Source of the DNA: Tribonema minus
Taxonomy: Eukaryota; Sar; Xanthophyceae; Tribonematales; Tribonemataceae
Reading direction: 5' to 3'
Assembly: GCA_017506865.1 (NCBI GenBank)
Contig: JAFCMP010000035.1
Span: forward strand, 620,001-684,000
Length of the DNA stretch: 64,000 nt
Shown: in pieces, positions 42,701 to 52,949 of the stretch
Layout of the letters: every line of letters begins with the position of its first letter
Numbering within the stretch: the first letter of the stretch is position 1
Program-made: the position numbers and the translations under genes
Notes under the pieces: generated by a model
Database searches by the model: none
What the model saw: only the letters and a program-made list of their open reading frames with translations
Told to the model about the DNA's origin: nothing

Positions 42701-45700
42701 GCGCTGATGCTCGGCCAGAGTTGCGGCATCGTAAATCGGCCTGTCTGCGTCTCGGACCCGCTCGCGACCTTGCCTTGGACAACTGCGATGGGCATTTGAT
42801 CGCCCGATTGCATGGATCGCGCAGCTGGCTCAGGGCTGGGTTCAGGGTTAGGGTTAGGGTGAGGCGCAATGCCAGGACCGCCCTCCAGAGAGTGGATGCA
42901 GCGCTCGGCGCACCCGGCATAGTGCAGGATTCGCGGTACACGACCCGCCCAGGTTGCCTGGCCGTGCATCCAATCACAACGGTTTGACGGCGAACCGTGG
43001 ACAGCCTGCTTTTCACTCACTTCAACTTCAAGTGACATGCCTGCCAGCTACAGCAGCCAGGTCGCCCCTTGACCTCTCCACACAACAAGAAAACAGGAAG
43101 GGCACGGCCCTGAACGTCCGAGGCCTCGCTGGCACCGGGCTAGTGTGCGCTGCATGTCTTGCTGACTTGTGGATCGTTGTTCTGTTCGTGCCTCCTGCTC
43201 AGCCCGACGCTGCTGCTGCAGACGCACCTGAGAGCACGCGGACCTGAGCGCTGAATGCTGTGCTTGCACGAGCTGTGTAGCGGGCACTAGATTTCTATTC
43301 ATTTGCTCCAGCAACTAACTCGAGCATGGGTTGCTGTCTCGCCCACGCCTCGTGCTCAGCCCGACGCTGCTGCTGAAGACGCGCGTGATGACAGACCCCG
43401 TCTTCAGGACCAACCTCTCCCTCATGGAGACCACCGCACAGGTATGCACATTACGGTAATCAGCGGACGTCACACTGATTTTTTCCTACCCGGTAAAGTG
43501 TAGTGCTCATTGGGGTTTTTGAGGCAGAAGAGCAGCCATGAGAGACAGACATCAATCTCATGACTTGCACAGTGCAGCAGATACAATTTCACTGTGACGC
43601 ATGAAAGAGGGGCCTGTCAAAGATGGCGGGGGCAGTGGCGACGGCGCCTGCACGCACGCTGCGACGTCTGATCTCCTGGCTGTGTGCCTGTGCACGCGCC
43701 TGTGCGCACACTTACTCGATGCAGTCATAGCATCATTCACACACAAGGACCCCCCTGAGGTTGTCAGTGGCAACGGCAATTGTAAATGCATCACGCGTGG
43801 AGCACGCGCATGGTGTGTACGTATTCCTGTTTGCCGGCCGCTAGCGCTGAGCGTTGCTGGCCTCTGTGTTGCTGAACGTTGCAGGCGCAGGCTCGAGCTT
43901 CATGTCGCTGCATTGAACAATTAGCATAGCTGAGGTTTCCTGAGTGAGCCGGAACACAGTTGAGCTTGCGTTGACTTTCATGCTGCTCTCATTGTCTAGC
44001 TGAGCGACTGGCGTCTGTTGCTGGTCATTGCTGCTTCGGCGCAGCTTCACGTCCCTCAATTCCGCTCGCCTCGTGTTCGGGATGGTCTGGCGTCAGGTGC
44101 GCTCACAACTAGGGCCATGGCGGACGTCAGTGCCCGAAGGACGGAGCGTGCCTTGACGTGCGCAACTGATGCTCTCTGCTGCTGAGCACCTGACGCTTAC
44201 TGCCACTGCGTGCTTGTCCCGCGCAGTCCTTCAAGGTGGGCATGAAGGTGATCCGCAACGAGGGGGCGCTGGGCCTGATGAAGGTGAGTCAGCCTCAACT
44301 GGAACTTGGCTCCAATGGGCGGATTGTCATGCTATCGCGTCGCATGCGGCGCACGCTGGACCGCCGGTCCAAGCGCAACTGCGCAGGGAAATGGCAGTAA
44401 CGATGTGACGATCAGAGCGCTTGTGTGCTTTTCCAATCTGAAGATGCAGCTCTGTGTACGCCGCTGCGCCGCTGGCTAAGTCACTGCAGCCCTCCGCTCA
44501 ACCCAACGCCCGCCGCAGCCGTGCGGACGCGTACACAATGCTCACAGCGCGATGCATGCAGCGCATGCAAACCTGTTGCTGGCCAGACAGCTATGACTCG
44601 TTCATACTTTGACTCAGACCCGTGCACTTGTCGCAAGTCACGGCGCCAGCTCTTCATGATAAATCCTGTACACCGCGAGCCCACGTCAACCGGAACGCGG
44701 GTAGCTCCGCCGCTGCAGCGGCGCACCTCGGAGCCAGACGCAGCAGAGCACTTCCCAGGATTCGCGCTTCTGCCGCGTGGGCAACGCTTCATGAACGATT
44801 CGTGCATAAGTGTGAATGGCCTGATTCGTGCATAAGTGTGAATGGCCTGATTCGTGCATAAGTGTGAATGGCCTGCCGCCGCCGCCGGGGCGTGCCCGTT
44901 GAACGCAACTGTTTCGGGCGCGGTAGCCGCACGTGCTGCTGTATCTCGTGCGCCCCATACGCATTGGCGTGTGCGATGCTTGCGATGAGACCGTGGTTGC
45001 CGGAAGCGCATGCGCGATGCGCGTTCACAAGGGCAATTGATTTGGAGAACGAGGGTGAAGCTGGCGCGTGGCAGGGGGGAGGGCCCTGCGCACACCCCTT
45101 AAGCACGCACCCGTTGCGGACTACAGCTCTACAAGCACATCGGTCCAGTCTGCTGGCGCCTGCGCAGTCCATAGCGCACATGTGTCTAGATCGATGACTA
45201 TGCACGACCCTGAATCCCCCCCCCCCCCCCTGCGACGCGATGGCTCTGCGCGTGCTGCTGCCTCTGCCGCTGCCAGGGCTCCATGGTGTTCTCCGGCAAG
45301 CGCGTAGGCGACTGGACGACGCGCTTCTTCTTTGCGGAGACGTGCGCAGAGTACCTCTTCAAGTGAGTGTGGCAGCGCTGCGCCCGCCCTTCACAACACA
45401 AATTCTATCAAGTGCTGCATTCTTTTCATGTAGCATGTAGAGAAAGCAGTCAATCATGACGTTACTCAGAGAATGATGTACGGAGATAACAGTTTGGCCG
45501 CGCACACATATATTCTACGGTAGTGTACCTCTTCAGGTGAGCGGCCGTGCTCAGCACGTCAGTAGTTTCTGCAGCCGCGTCGTACGTCGTATGGCCTGCT
45601 TAGGGGGGCATGCGTCAGCATCGCAGCGTGCCCCCCGGGCGCCGCGCCTCGCGCTGTTTATTATCATCGCAGCGTGCCCCCCGGGCGCCTCACGCTGGGT

Positions 45701-48700
45701 ATCACTCAGCTTCTCTCATTGCGCTCAAGCGGGATTTCCATTTGAGGGACGCAGGCGCAGTCAGGCGCGGCGGTGCGCAGCGGCAAGTGCTAGGGTTAGG
45801 GCAAGGGTTAGGGTCAGACAGTTGGCACTGAAGCCAACAAGAGGGCTGCTGGCATGAGACGACCATTCTTGCACAGCCTGCCTTTGAAAGAGGGCATGTC
45901 GCGTTCGACCACCCGCATGGCTAGATGGCGTTCGCTTCTCAAAGGCGGTCTGTGCTGAGGGGTGCTGGGTGATCGGGCAGTCGTTCTGCAAGTAAGGGTG
46001 ACGCACCCCTAAGAGACACAGTGCACAGATTGAGCAGCAGCGCTCAGCAATGCTGTTTGACTTACAGGGGGAGAACGGGAGGGGGGGGGGGGGGCAGAAA
46101 CCTGCACTTTGGAGTCGCATGCACGGCACTTGCGTGTGCTATACACCAGGCACGCCCGCGCACATTGTCGATGCAGCGCTGCCTACATTGCGGTCGTCAT
46201 GACCCCCTCTCAATGCACATCGCCCCCCTCCCCCCCACCTGCAGGAGGCGCAACCCGGATCGGGCCATGACCGTGGGCGAGCACATGACGTCGTCGATCC
46301 TGGGTATGTTGGCATGATGAAAACAAAACAAAGAGGAAGAGCTTCTTCGAAACACACAAAAATAACGTTCTCAAAAAAAGAAAACCATTTTCGCATTTTA
46401 TGCACGAGATGCCTCCTGTAGGGGTACAACGGCTGTCGCCAGCAACGTCGCCGCGCCGAGCGTTGTTTTGCAGCCACCACGTATCCTCTAGAAAATTACC
46501 AGTTGCGGCGCCGCCGCAGCCACGTTAGCAGAGACAGCCTGAACGTCAGCTCTCAAGTCCTTGTCGAATTCGTTCGGTGCCGCATGCGCATTCCCAGCAA
46601 AGCAGCAGTAGGCCATACTTTGCAGAAGTAGCAGTTTGAGATGGCAGTTGGCAGTGCTTGATAATTTCCTCAAAGTACCTCCTGGAGTAAAGCCAAAAAC
46701 ATCAGGCGCTGGGCTGCATTGTGCGTCTGCTTACGCTGCCCAAGCGGCACCACCAAGACCTCCATCATGACACAAAAGCATGAGCGCGACCTGTTGAAGG
46801 CATCTCACCTGATGCGGCAATACTCTTAGCGCCATCACCCACACGAAAGCGATCGCCACACATTCTGTTGCGAGATTCCGTTGTGCAACTGTTGCATGCT
46901 GCTGTTGCACCTAATGGTGCCGGTGGTATTCTGATGAGCTCTGAGGCATTATTCATCCCATAGACGTCACAAGTAGACGCCAAGTTCGTGCAGATTCAGC
47001 AGGCGAGCATTGGGGGACTACTCTTTCTGCCTCTCCCCACCCAAATAACGCCATCGATTTATAAGCAATTGTCCTATGACGCCCCCCTGCTCCCTCGCCC
47101 CTTGAGAATTCAAGAAGGCACTACTGGACTCAGACTCATTGCCATAGGCGTCATGTTTGCGCAAAGTCAGCAGGCGAGCAACTACTCTTGAGCAACTTCT
47201 GTTTCTGCCCTTTCCCCCCCAAACAACGTCATCAATTCATGAGCGATCGTCCTATGACACCCCCCCCCCCCCCCTCCGTCAAACCTTGACATTTAAACAA
47301 AAAAAAGGCGCACCACTTGACTCAGACTCATGATGACTCAGACTCATGGTTCCCCTCCGACTCCTCGTGTGCACCACGTTGACAGGCGGCGTCATGTCCG
47401 CGCTCTCCACCATCCCCATAGACGTCATGGTTCGCAGATCCAGCAGGCAACCTACTCTTTCTGCCCTTTCCCGCCGAAACAACGGCATCGATTCACAAGC
47501 AATCGTCCCATGACACCCCTGATATTTTTACAGGAGAGGCACCACTCGACTCAGACTCTTAATTTTCCCCTGAATCCTCGCGACAGGCGGCGTCATGTCC
47601 GCACTGTCCACCATCCCCATAGACGTCATGGTCGCGCAGATCCAGCAGGCGAGCAAGGCGGGCGAGAAGGTGTCCATCATGGACACCTTCAGGGCGCAGT
47701 ACAGGGAGGGCGGGGTGAGTGCGCTCGTTCACAAATTGAATCACAACAGCAGAAGATGTAGGCAAAAATCAACAGCAAATCAAATTGTTCTCGATGTGCT
47801 CTTTGAACGATTGTTGCGTTGTTCATGTTAGCCACCTGTGTGGAGAACAGGCCTCGGAATGTGTACTGTTTGCGAAGAGTCCGGGAGCAGGATGCGGGCC
47901 GCACATTTATTTATAATCAACTGGTACTGGCCAGCGAGTGCAGGCACGTAGCAGCAGAGTACTGTACTAGCCGGTAGGGTAGCATAGCAAGATGCCCTTG
48001 ACGACCAACATCAGCGGTTGGCCACACTGAGAGGAAATCATGCAGTGCAGGGAGGGTGGGGTGAGCGTGCTCATTTACAATATATCCATGGTGTCACTTT
48101 TTGAATAGATGGGAGTTAGCGCATCATGTTGAAGTTTCATTTCAGGTCAGCAAAGACATATTCCAGCCTTCACCTCTCACTACCACACACCTCAACGCAG
48201 AGTCACGCAGAGGTGTGTCTATCATGAATAACATGAAGTTCAGGGCACAAGGAGCAGGGCGCGTTCCCCTTTGAGCTAGGGCACTGGGTGATGTCCCGCT
48301 GCTTGCTGAACTACAGAGTCGCCTGTGCCACTATTTGTGATGGGTGCCTAATAGCATTATTCTGCTGCAGCGACAGGCAAACGATGTCTAGCTTACCGTG
48401 TGCGCAGTGCAGTGCGGCACAAGGGCGCTGGCATGGCAGCGCCAGCACACCGCGCGCCACTGCGTGGTGTGATTTGCTGCGCCTGCACCGGTGTACATGA
48501 GCTCACTTTTCTCATCCCCCTCTATACTTGCGCCGATCAGCACTACTGTACAGCCGCGGTTACGTGAGTGCGCTGCCAAGGCGCGAATCATGCGGTGCAT
48601 ACCCCCAATAGCCTCCAGGTCTCTACGTGCACAAGCTCAGTAAGAGCATACGCATTGTGGAGTACGACGTGGTGCAGAATGGGGTTTCCGCCACTGAAAC

Positions 48701-49606
48701 GGAAGTAAATCAAGTGCCATTTGGTATTGATTAAAGTACTATTCTGTGCTGACTAGAAAGTTTTTACCCGTTGTCCGCTACCCTCCTGAGCACTGCAGGC
48801 GCAGCAGATCGTGGGCTTTGCCACGCGCGGCTTCCTGGCGCGCGCTACGCACGTCGCCCTGGTCACCATGTGAGCCGTGATGATTGAGCGTTGTTGCCGT
48901 CGCCTGACGACCTCTGTGGTGAATCTTTGGATGTCACAGACTTTCGTCGTGTGAAGAGTCGTAGATGATGTAGATGATGTGAGAATCGCAGCTCGCTCGA
49001 GAGGGCTTGAACGACAAAAATGCAAAATTGAAGTGCAGTACTGTGTGTATGTGGTTGGAACGCTTTGCACTACACCACATGGCAGACTTTCAGGAGGTGC
49101 CACAGCGCCCTCGAGCACCTTGACAATTTAGCGTTTCCGTACACGCAAAGTTACGCATGCGTACACGTGGGCCTACATACAAACACTTCGACCGCAGGTC
49201 AAGGCCTGATGACTTTTAATCTTCAACTACCCCATCCAAGCAAGGGAACACTTTCGCCCTGGCAGCATTTTCAGAGGGTGCGCTCACTCGGCGACCTCCG
49301 CTTGTGAATGCCCGCACCACCCTGGTCCACGCTGCTGCTGCTGCCAGCAGCACCGCTCAGCGATGCCACTCTGCTACCGTGCTCAGCCCTGCACTCTTCG
49401 CACTGCAAAGCATGGCCGATAGTGCCATGCTAATCCACAATGCGCGCGTGCGATGCAAGTCTGCATTCACACGGGGAGCGCGTCGTTCCGCTCACTGGCC
49501 TCTGTTCACGACTGTCAATGCCGACGGCTGCCGCAGGCTCATGAAGACGGGCGCGTCCTACGTGTACGAGTTTGTGTACGGCACAACGCCCACCAAGAAG
49601 CACTGA
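38063..49606 (+). CDS. Mitochondrial carrier family (SLC25) protein, Yhm2-like, 12 exons
   Basis: Predicted inner-mitochondrial-membrane solute carrier. Exons: 38063-38114 (provisional), 38749-38813, 39839-40018, 40973-41057, 42387-42450, 43360-43441, 44227-44283, 45277-45362, 46245-46303, 47587-47714, 48799-48869, 49537-49606 (stop TGA). All borders are GT-AG with matching phases; about 332 residues with the provisional exon. The three carrier repeats are recognisable but their P-x-D/E-x-x-K/R motifs are altered: GGHYLEFLKIVKQT (first), LSPTLLLKTRVMTDP (second), STIPIDVMVAQIQQ (third). GLWDGFFPWGSL, VCKGGVFGAGH, GKRVGDWTTRFFF and ATRGFLARATHVALV match the fungal/oomycete Yhm2-type branch; Yhm2 exchanges citrate and oxoglutarate, but the substrate here is only an inference. 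The N-terminal stretch RTLVATSAAAGAK could be a presequence. The initiator Met exon was not found. Confidence 0.9.
39684..39832. repeat. Interrupted (CTG)n/(GCC)n tract in front of carrier exon 3
   Basis: About 50 triplets of CTG with CCG interruptions end 7 bp before the acceptor at 39838. The tract occupies the place of a polypyrimidine tract. Polyalanine, polyleucine and polyserine frames through it are not coding. Confidence 0.95.
39960..40570 (+). repeat. Five-copy array of carrier exon 3 (39839-40018) 3' edge plus donor
   Basis: The edge KGIVGLWDGFFPWGSLQ with donor GTGCG is real at 40019. Copies have donors at 40146, 40276, 40391 and 40540, all with GT kept; spacing is 127, 130, 115 and 149 bp. 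Units are joined by C-rich tracts; one (before 40073) ends CCCCCCAG and thus looks like an acceptor, but the reading frame then meets TGA at once. Confidence 0.95.
43185..43230 (+). repeat. Copy of carrier exon 6 (43360-43441) 5' edge plus acceptor
   Basis: CCTCCTGCTCAG then CCCGACGCTGCTGCTG at 43199 duplicates CCTCGTGCTCAG then CCCGACGCTGCTGCTG at 43360, with the AG intact. Separation is 161 bp. Confidence 0.85.
44800..44875. repeat. Triplicated 23-bp unit
   Basis: TTCGTGCATAAGTGTGAATGGCCTGA occurs three times head to tail (about 44799, 44826, 44849) in a carrier intron; the last is truncated after GCCTG. Confidence 0.95.
45515..45555 (+). repeat. Copy of carrier exon 8 (45277-45362) 3' edge plus donor
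   Basis: GTGTACCTCTTCAGGTGAGCGG repeats the true edge GAGTACCTCTTCAAGTGAGTG, about 175 bp downstream, donor intact. Confidence 0.75.
46955..47700 (+). repeat. Four-copy array of carrier exon 10 (47587-47714) 5' edge plus acceptor
   Basis: Exon starts at 47587 (real), 47386 (acceptor intact, reads MSALSTIPIDVM), 47148 (AG kept, decayed) and about 46961 (decayed). The copies also carry the ATCCAGCAGGCGA exon stretch and then an intron-like tail ACTACTCTTTCTGCC-TTTCCC, and share CGACTCAGACTC upstream. Confidence 0.88.
48025..48260 (+). repeat. Two fragments copied from carrier exon 10 3' part
   Basis: ATGCAGTGCAGGGAGGGTGGGGTGAGCG at 48038 repeats the exon end plus donor (GT kept) of 47695-47720. 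GAGGTGTGTCTATCATGAATAACATGAAGTTCAGGG near 48210 repeats the exon stretch for KVSIMDTFR. Confidence 0.75.
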
Positions 49607-51290
49607 GCACTGGTGCCGGTCCTCCCAGCGAGTTCCGTGCCTCGCGCGCCCTGCGCCTAGAATGTTCTCGCCCGTAGACAAGCGCCTGCAAGAGCTGCAC
49701 GGAACTGTCTTGTGAGCGCACTAGATCTATGGCCGCAGTGGCTGTGCTTGCAAGTACCTTGAACAGCGCAAGCAGGGGGAAGGGGGAGCTTGGGGGGGGG
49801 GAGGGGGGGGGGAGCTGACAGCGGCACTGATTAGAGGCCATCAGCTGTTCATCAAGGGGGTTGATGGCCGCATGGTGCAGGCTGGTGCTCAACGCTCAGC
49901 AAGGGGGGCAGCGCTGACAGTGATGTAGTGGCAGTTTCGCAGCAGCATGCGCGGGGATCAGTAGGATAGGATGACCGGCGGCGTCGTGAGCCTTGCAGCC
50001 TGAGGGGTAGTTGTGGTTACTGTGGCGCTTTGTGGTTGGCGCAGGTCTCGGGCGCATCGCCCCCCGCCCCAATCTTGAAGATTTTCTCCACCGACGTCGG
50101 ATTATTTTTGGCGGTGCACGTAGCGCAAGGTTTTCGTCTTGCATTTGAGGGGTCGACGAAGAGCCTGCAGACGCGGGCAATTTTTTGTAGCTGAGATGTG
50201 CTGCCGGTGACGGCCGGTCTGTGAACCGGCGGATGAGAGTGCTGGGGGTAGCTGGATTCAGGGGGGAGGGGGGGGGGTCTAGTTGTGTAGGGTTTGGTGA
50301 AAACCAACCAGGGGTTTCGGCAGTTGCAAGGTGGGAAGTGCGCACACCGTGAGGCGCACTTTCTTTCTCCCAACGAACACACATCTTGAGGAATGTTGCA
50401 GTGTGAGAGTCCCTGTGTTGCACTGCCTAGACCGCCTCTTGTGCTGCTGCAGCCCCTGCTGCTGTTATGCTGTCCATCTCCTCTGAAAGCATGTGATACT
50501 TGAGCTACTTATCATGTACATGCAAGCAGGAGGGGGGGTTCTGATGCTGTCGTCGCTGCTGCTGCTGCTGCGGCGGCTCCTGTCACAAGCGTAGTGGCGC
50601 TTCAACAGCGACGAAGCGCACTATGGCATCATATGCACGGGTCGGTGATACCGACCATTCGATTGTAGCTTCTTGCCATGTTCGGATTGCCGCTGCGGCA
50701 CTGTGTTTACGCAATTGACCTGCTTGGTCGCTGTCGGCATAGACACATCCGCACCTGCCAGTGTTGAATGGCCAGCCAGCTCTGCAGGTCACAAACCGCA
50801 ATGAAGGCGCACCGCCGCAATGGGCTGTACGGTACCACTACAACAGGCGGTCACATCTGTTGGTGTCATGATTGAATCCGATGACAACACAGTACACTAC
50901 ATGCTCGCGTGCGAATACCCGTGCCAGCGTCACTCGACTGCCTGGACTGCATGCCACATCCCGCGCGTGAGCGCGATGTGCACGCAAGGCGCCCCTTCTG
51001 CCGACAACACACAGCCACGATGGTAATGACAAGGCTGCCTGATGCGCATGGTGGCAGAAAGGCTTCGGCCATTGGCTAAGTCTTGTCATACATAGCTCTG
51101 GCTAGCTGATCATGCGTGGGCACAGTTGCACCCTCTGTTGGACCGTGATACCATACTGAGCACTGCGCATATTTGCTGCAAACAAACACCAGGGCAACGC
51201 CCAACAGGCCTACGCAGCAGCGAGCAGTGCTACACACGCCTTTCTTGCCCTTGATGCAGGGCTTGAGGAGCAGCAGAGGACCAGGATCAG
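49607..51290. other. Region downstream of the carrier gene without a supported gene
   Basis: It contains a G-run at 49786-49813, the CGCTCAGCAAGG motif at 49889 and a (GCT)n stretch at 50550-50575. A possible small plus-strand exon at 51259-51290 (acceptor TGATGCAG, donor GTAACG, coding LEEQQRTRIR in one frame) has no partner exon and is not called. Confidence 0.4.
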
Positions 51291-51339
51291 GTAACGTATC
51301 AATTTTAAAAAACGACGGGCTCGCAAATCGAGCCGCATG

Positions 51340-51910
51340 TATGCATTAAAATAACCGCGTCAAAGCGCTGCAACGCCTGTCTTGTTCCCTCTCGGGCCAT
51401 GACGATGGCACACACAGTAGACGCGCATGCGCCAACAAGGCACCGCTAGAAGCTTGCCCGGCAGAAGCCCTACAAACACCGACTAGCCCCTGCTTCTCAA
51501 AACGCTGCTGGCCGCCTTCCACGTGAATGACCGCAACACACGGCGCTGGTTCTCTAGAAGTGCGAAGTTCACTCGCCCCCGCAAAGACATTTCCATCAGC
51601 TGACATCGTGCACTCGGCGACTTCGCCCGCGCTCTAAGGACGCCGTCATGGCTGACGTAGTCGGTACATGGCAGCGAGTAGGTAGCCGCATCCGTCGCCG
51701 CGCCGGCGACTGCCTCGGTGACCTCGGCGCTGCCGACGCTGGTTGTAGGCACCCTAGTCCCCTTGCCCGCAGATATACATTGCTGTGCGCCGTTGTGACT
51801 ATCGGGTCGTTGTCCATCGCCAAGACCGTCTCCACTTGCACGCCGTCAAGTTGTTCAATCCCCGCTTCCCATCTGCCAATGCCGTTGAACAGCGACGCGT
51901 GGCGCAGCAC
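51340..51910 (-). pseudogene. Decayed C5 DNA (cytosine-5) methyltransferase
   Basis: Read on the minus strand, conserved C5-methyltransferase blocks appear in the right order. Motif I is RHASLFNGIGRWEAGIEQ. The motif II region is VLAMDNDP. A PC motif (SLPCTDYVSHDG) stands where the catalytic Pro-Cys is expected, LLEN where the ENV motif is expected, and VPCWRMRVYCV resembles the QRR motif VIII. The reading frame shifts by one base near 51775, between motifs II and IV, and there is an in-frame TAG at 51485-51483 before motif VIII. It has no introns or exon-edge copies, unlike neighbouring genes, so it is probably a transferred or element-borne gene that has died. The target-recognition domain is not visible. 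Confidence 0.6.
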
Positions 51911-52870
51911 TTGTGCTGGCCCGCTCTCCGTCTGGCGAATGACAGTCTGTTACGGAGGGGGAGGGGGGGGGGGGCACAAGACAGGGGGGAGGGGGCGGAA
52001 CAAGCCGGGGGTACGAAGGCGGAGTGAGCATCACGTCGTCGCTAGCTGTGTCAAGCTCGATATTAGGGCAGGCGCGGCCAGGCGGCTCGATGATCAGCTA
52101 TATGCCAAGTTAGATGTGATGCGATGACTAGGCTCGGCGATAGAGCTATGGCAGCGCCTCGGCGCCGCCACCGCTGCATGTGATGAGCGCTGCCACATGT
52201 TAGCCTCCACGGCGCGAGACTGCACACGCACGTTGCTGTCTGAGTGCAATGCGTGTCTTGAAGTGTTGTATTGTATTACTGCTGGCCCCATGGCAGACCA
52301 ACAGTGCTCAACACACATAAAGCAAGTCGCAATCCGAAAAGGGGGCAATCAAAGAAAGGGAGTCAGGCCACTGGCATAGCATAGTATGTGCAACTGTTGC
52401 CCTGGACGGCTCTAAGCCGCTGCAGACCCACTGGCGTCTGCCAAGTTCAACTTTGTGTAAATAATCACCTTTGTTGTAAACCATCATTTGAGAGCCTGTA
52501 GTCGTGGAGGTGGCGCGAGTTACTAATTGCTTCTTGAGTCCTTGAAGTGTAGCACTCGAGTGGCGCTGGAGCAGAATGGTCGCTCACTGTGGCAAAGTGT
52601 TGCGTCGTGCGGGGCGTGACGCCACGTCTCCTGACTTGAAGTTTCATGCCTCTCTACTGCATCTTCTATGTACATATCTCTGCAGGTAATGATGACACCG
52701 GAGGGTGTGTCCTGCAACAGCTGGTTTTGCCATCATTGTAAGGGACCTCACCCATGTCAAGCAGAACCGGCGCGCCGCCGAGAGGGAAATACTTCAAAGC
52801 ATTTCAAGCCAGCTTAAGTTGAAACGCGCTCATGTAGGACCTCGGCATCCTGGCGCTAAGTAGATGCATA
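51911..52870. other. Spacer between methyltransferase relic and inverted repeat
   Basis: No supported gene. It has a G-run near 51957-51973 and otherwise unremarkable sequence. It may belong to the same element as its two neighbours, but no terminal repeat or target-site duplication could be recognised. Confidence 0.35.
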
Positions 52871-52949
52871 TGCAGCGCTTCGTCAGGCGCTGCCGGTGCT
52901 GCGCGGCCTGCACGTCGTCATCTCCGGCTGTCAGCAACTCGCAGACGCC

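Noticed and set aside
1..51000. Echo arrays as an assembly artefact
   Set aside because: Copies differ by substitutions and indels that grow with distance from the exon and occur at many loci; collapsed or duplicated reads would be identical. Raw reads would still be the final test.
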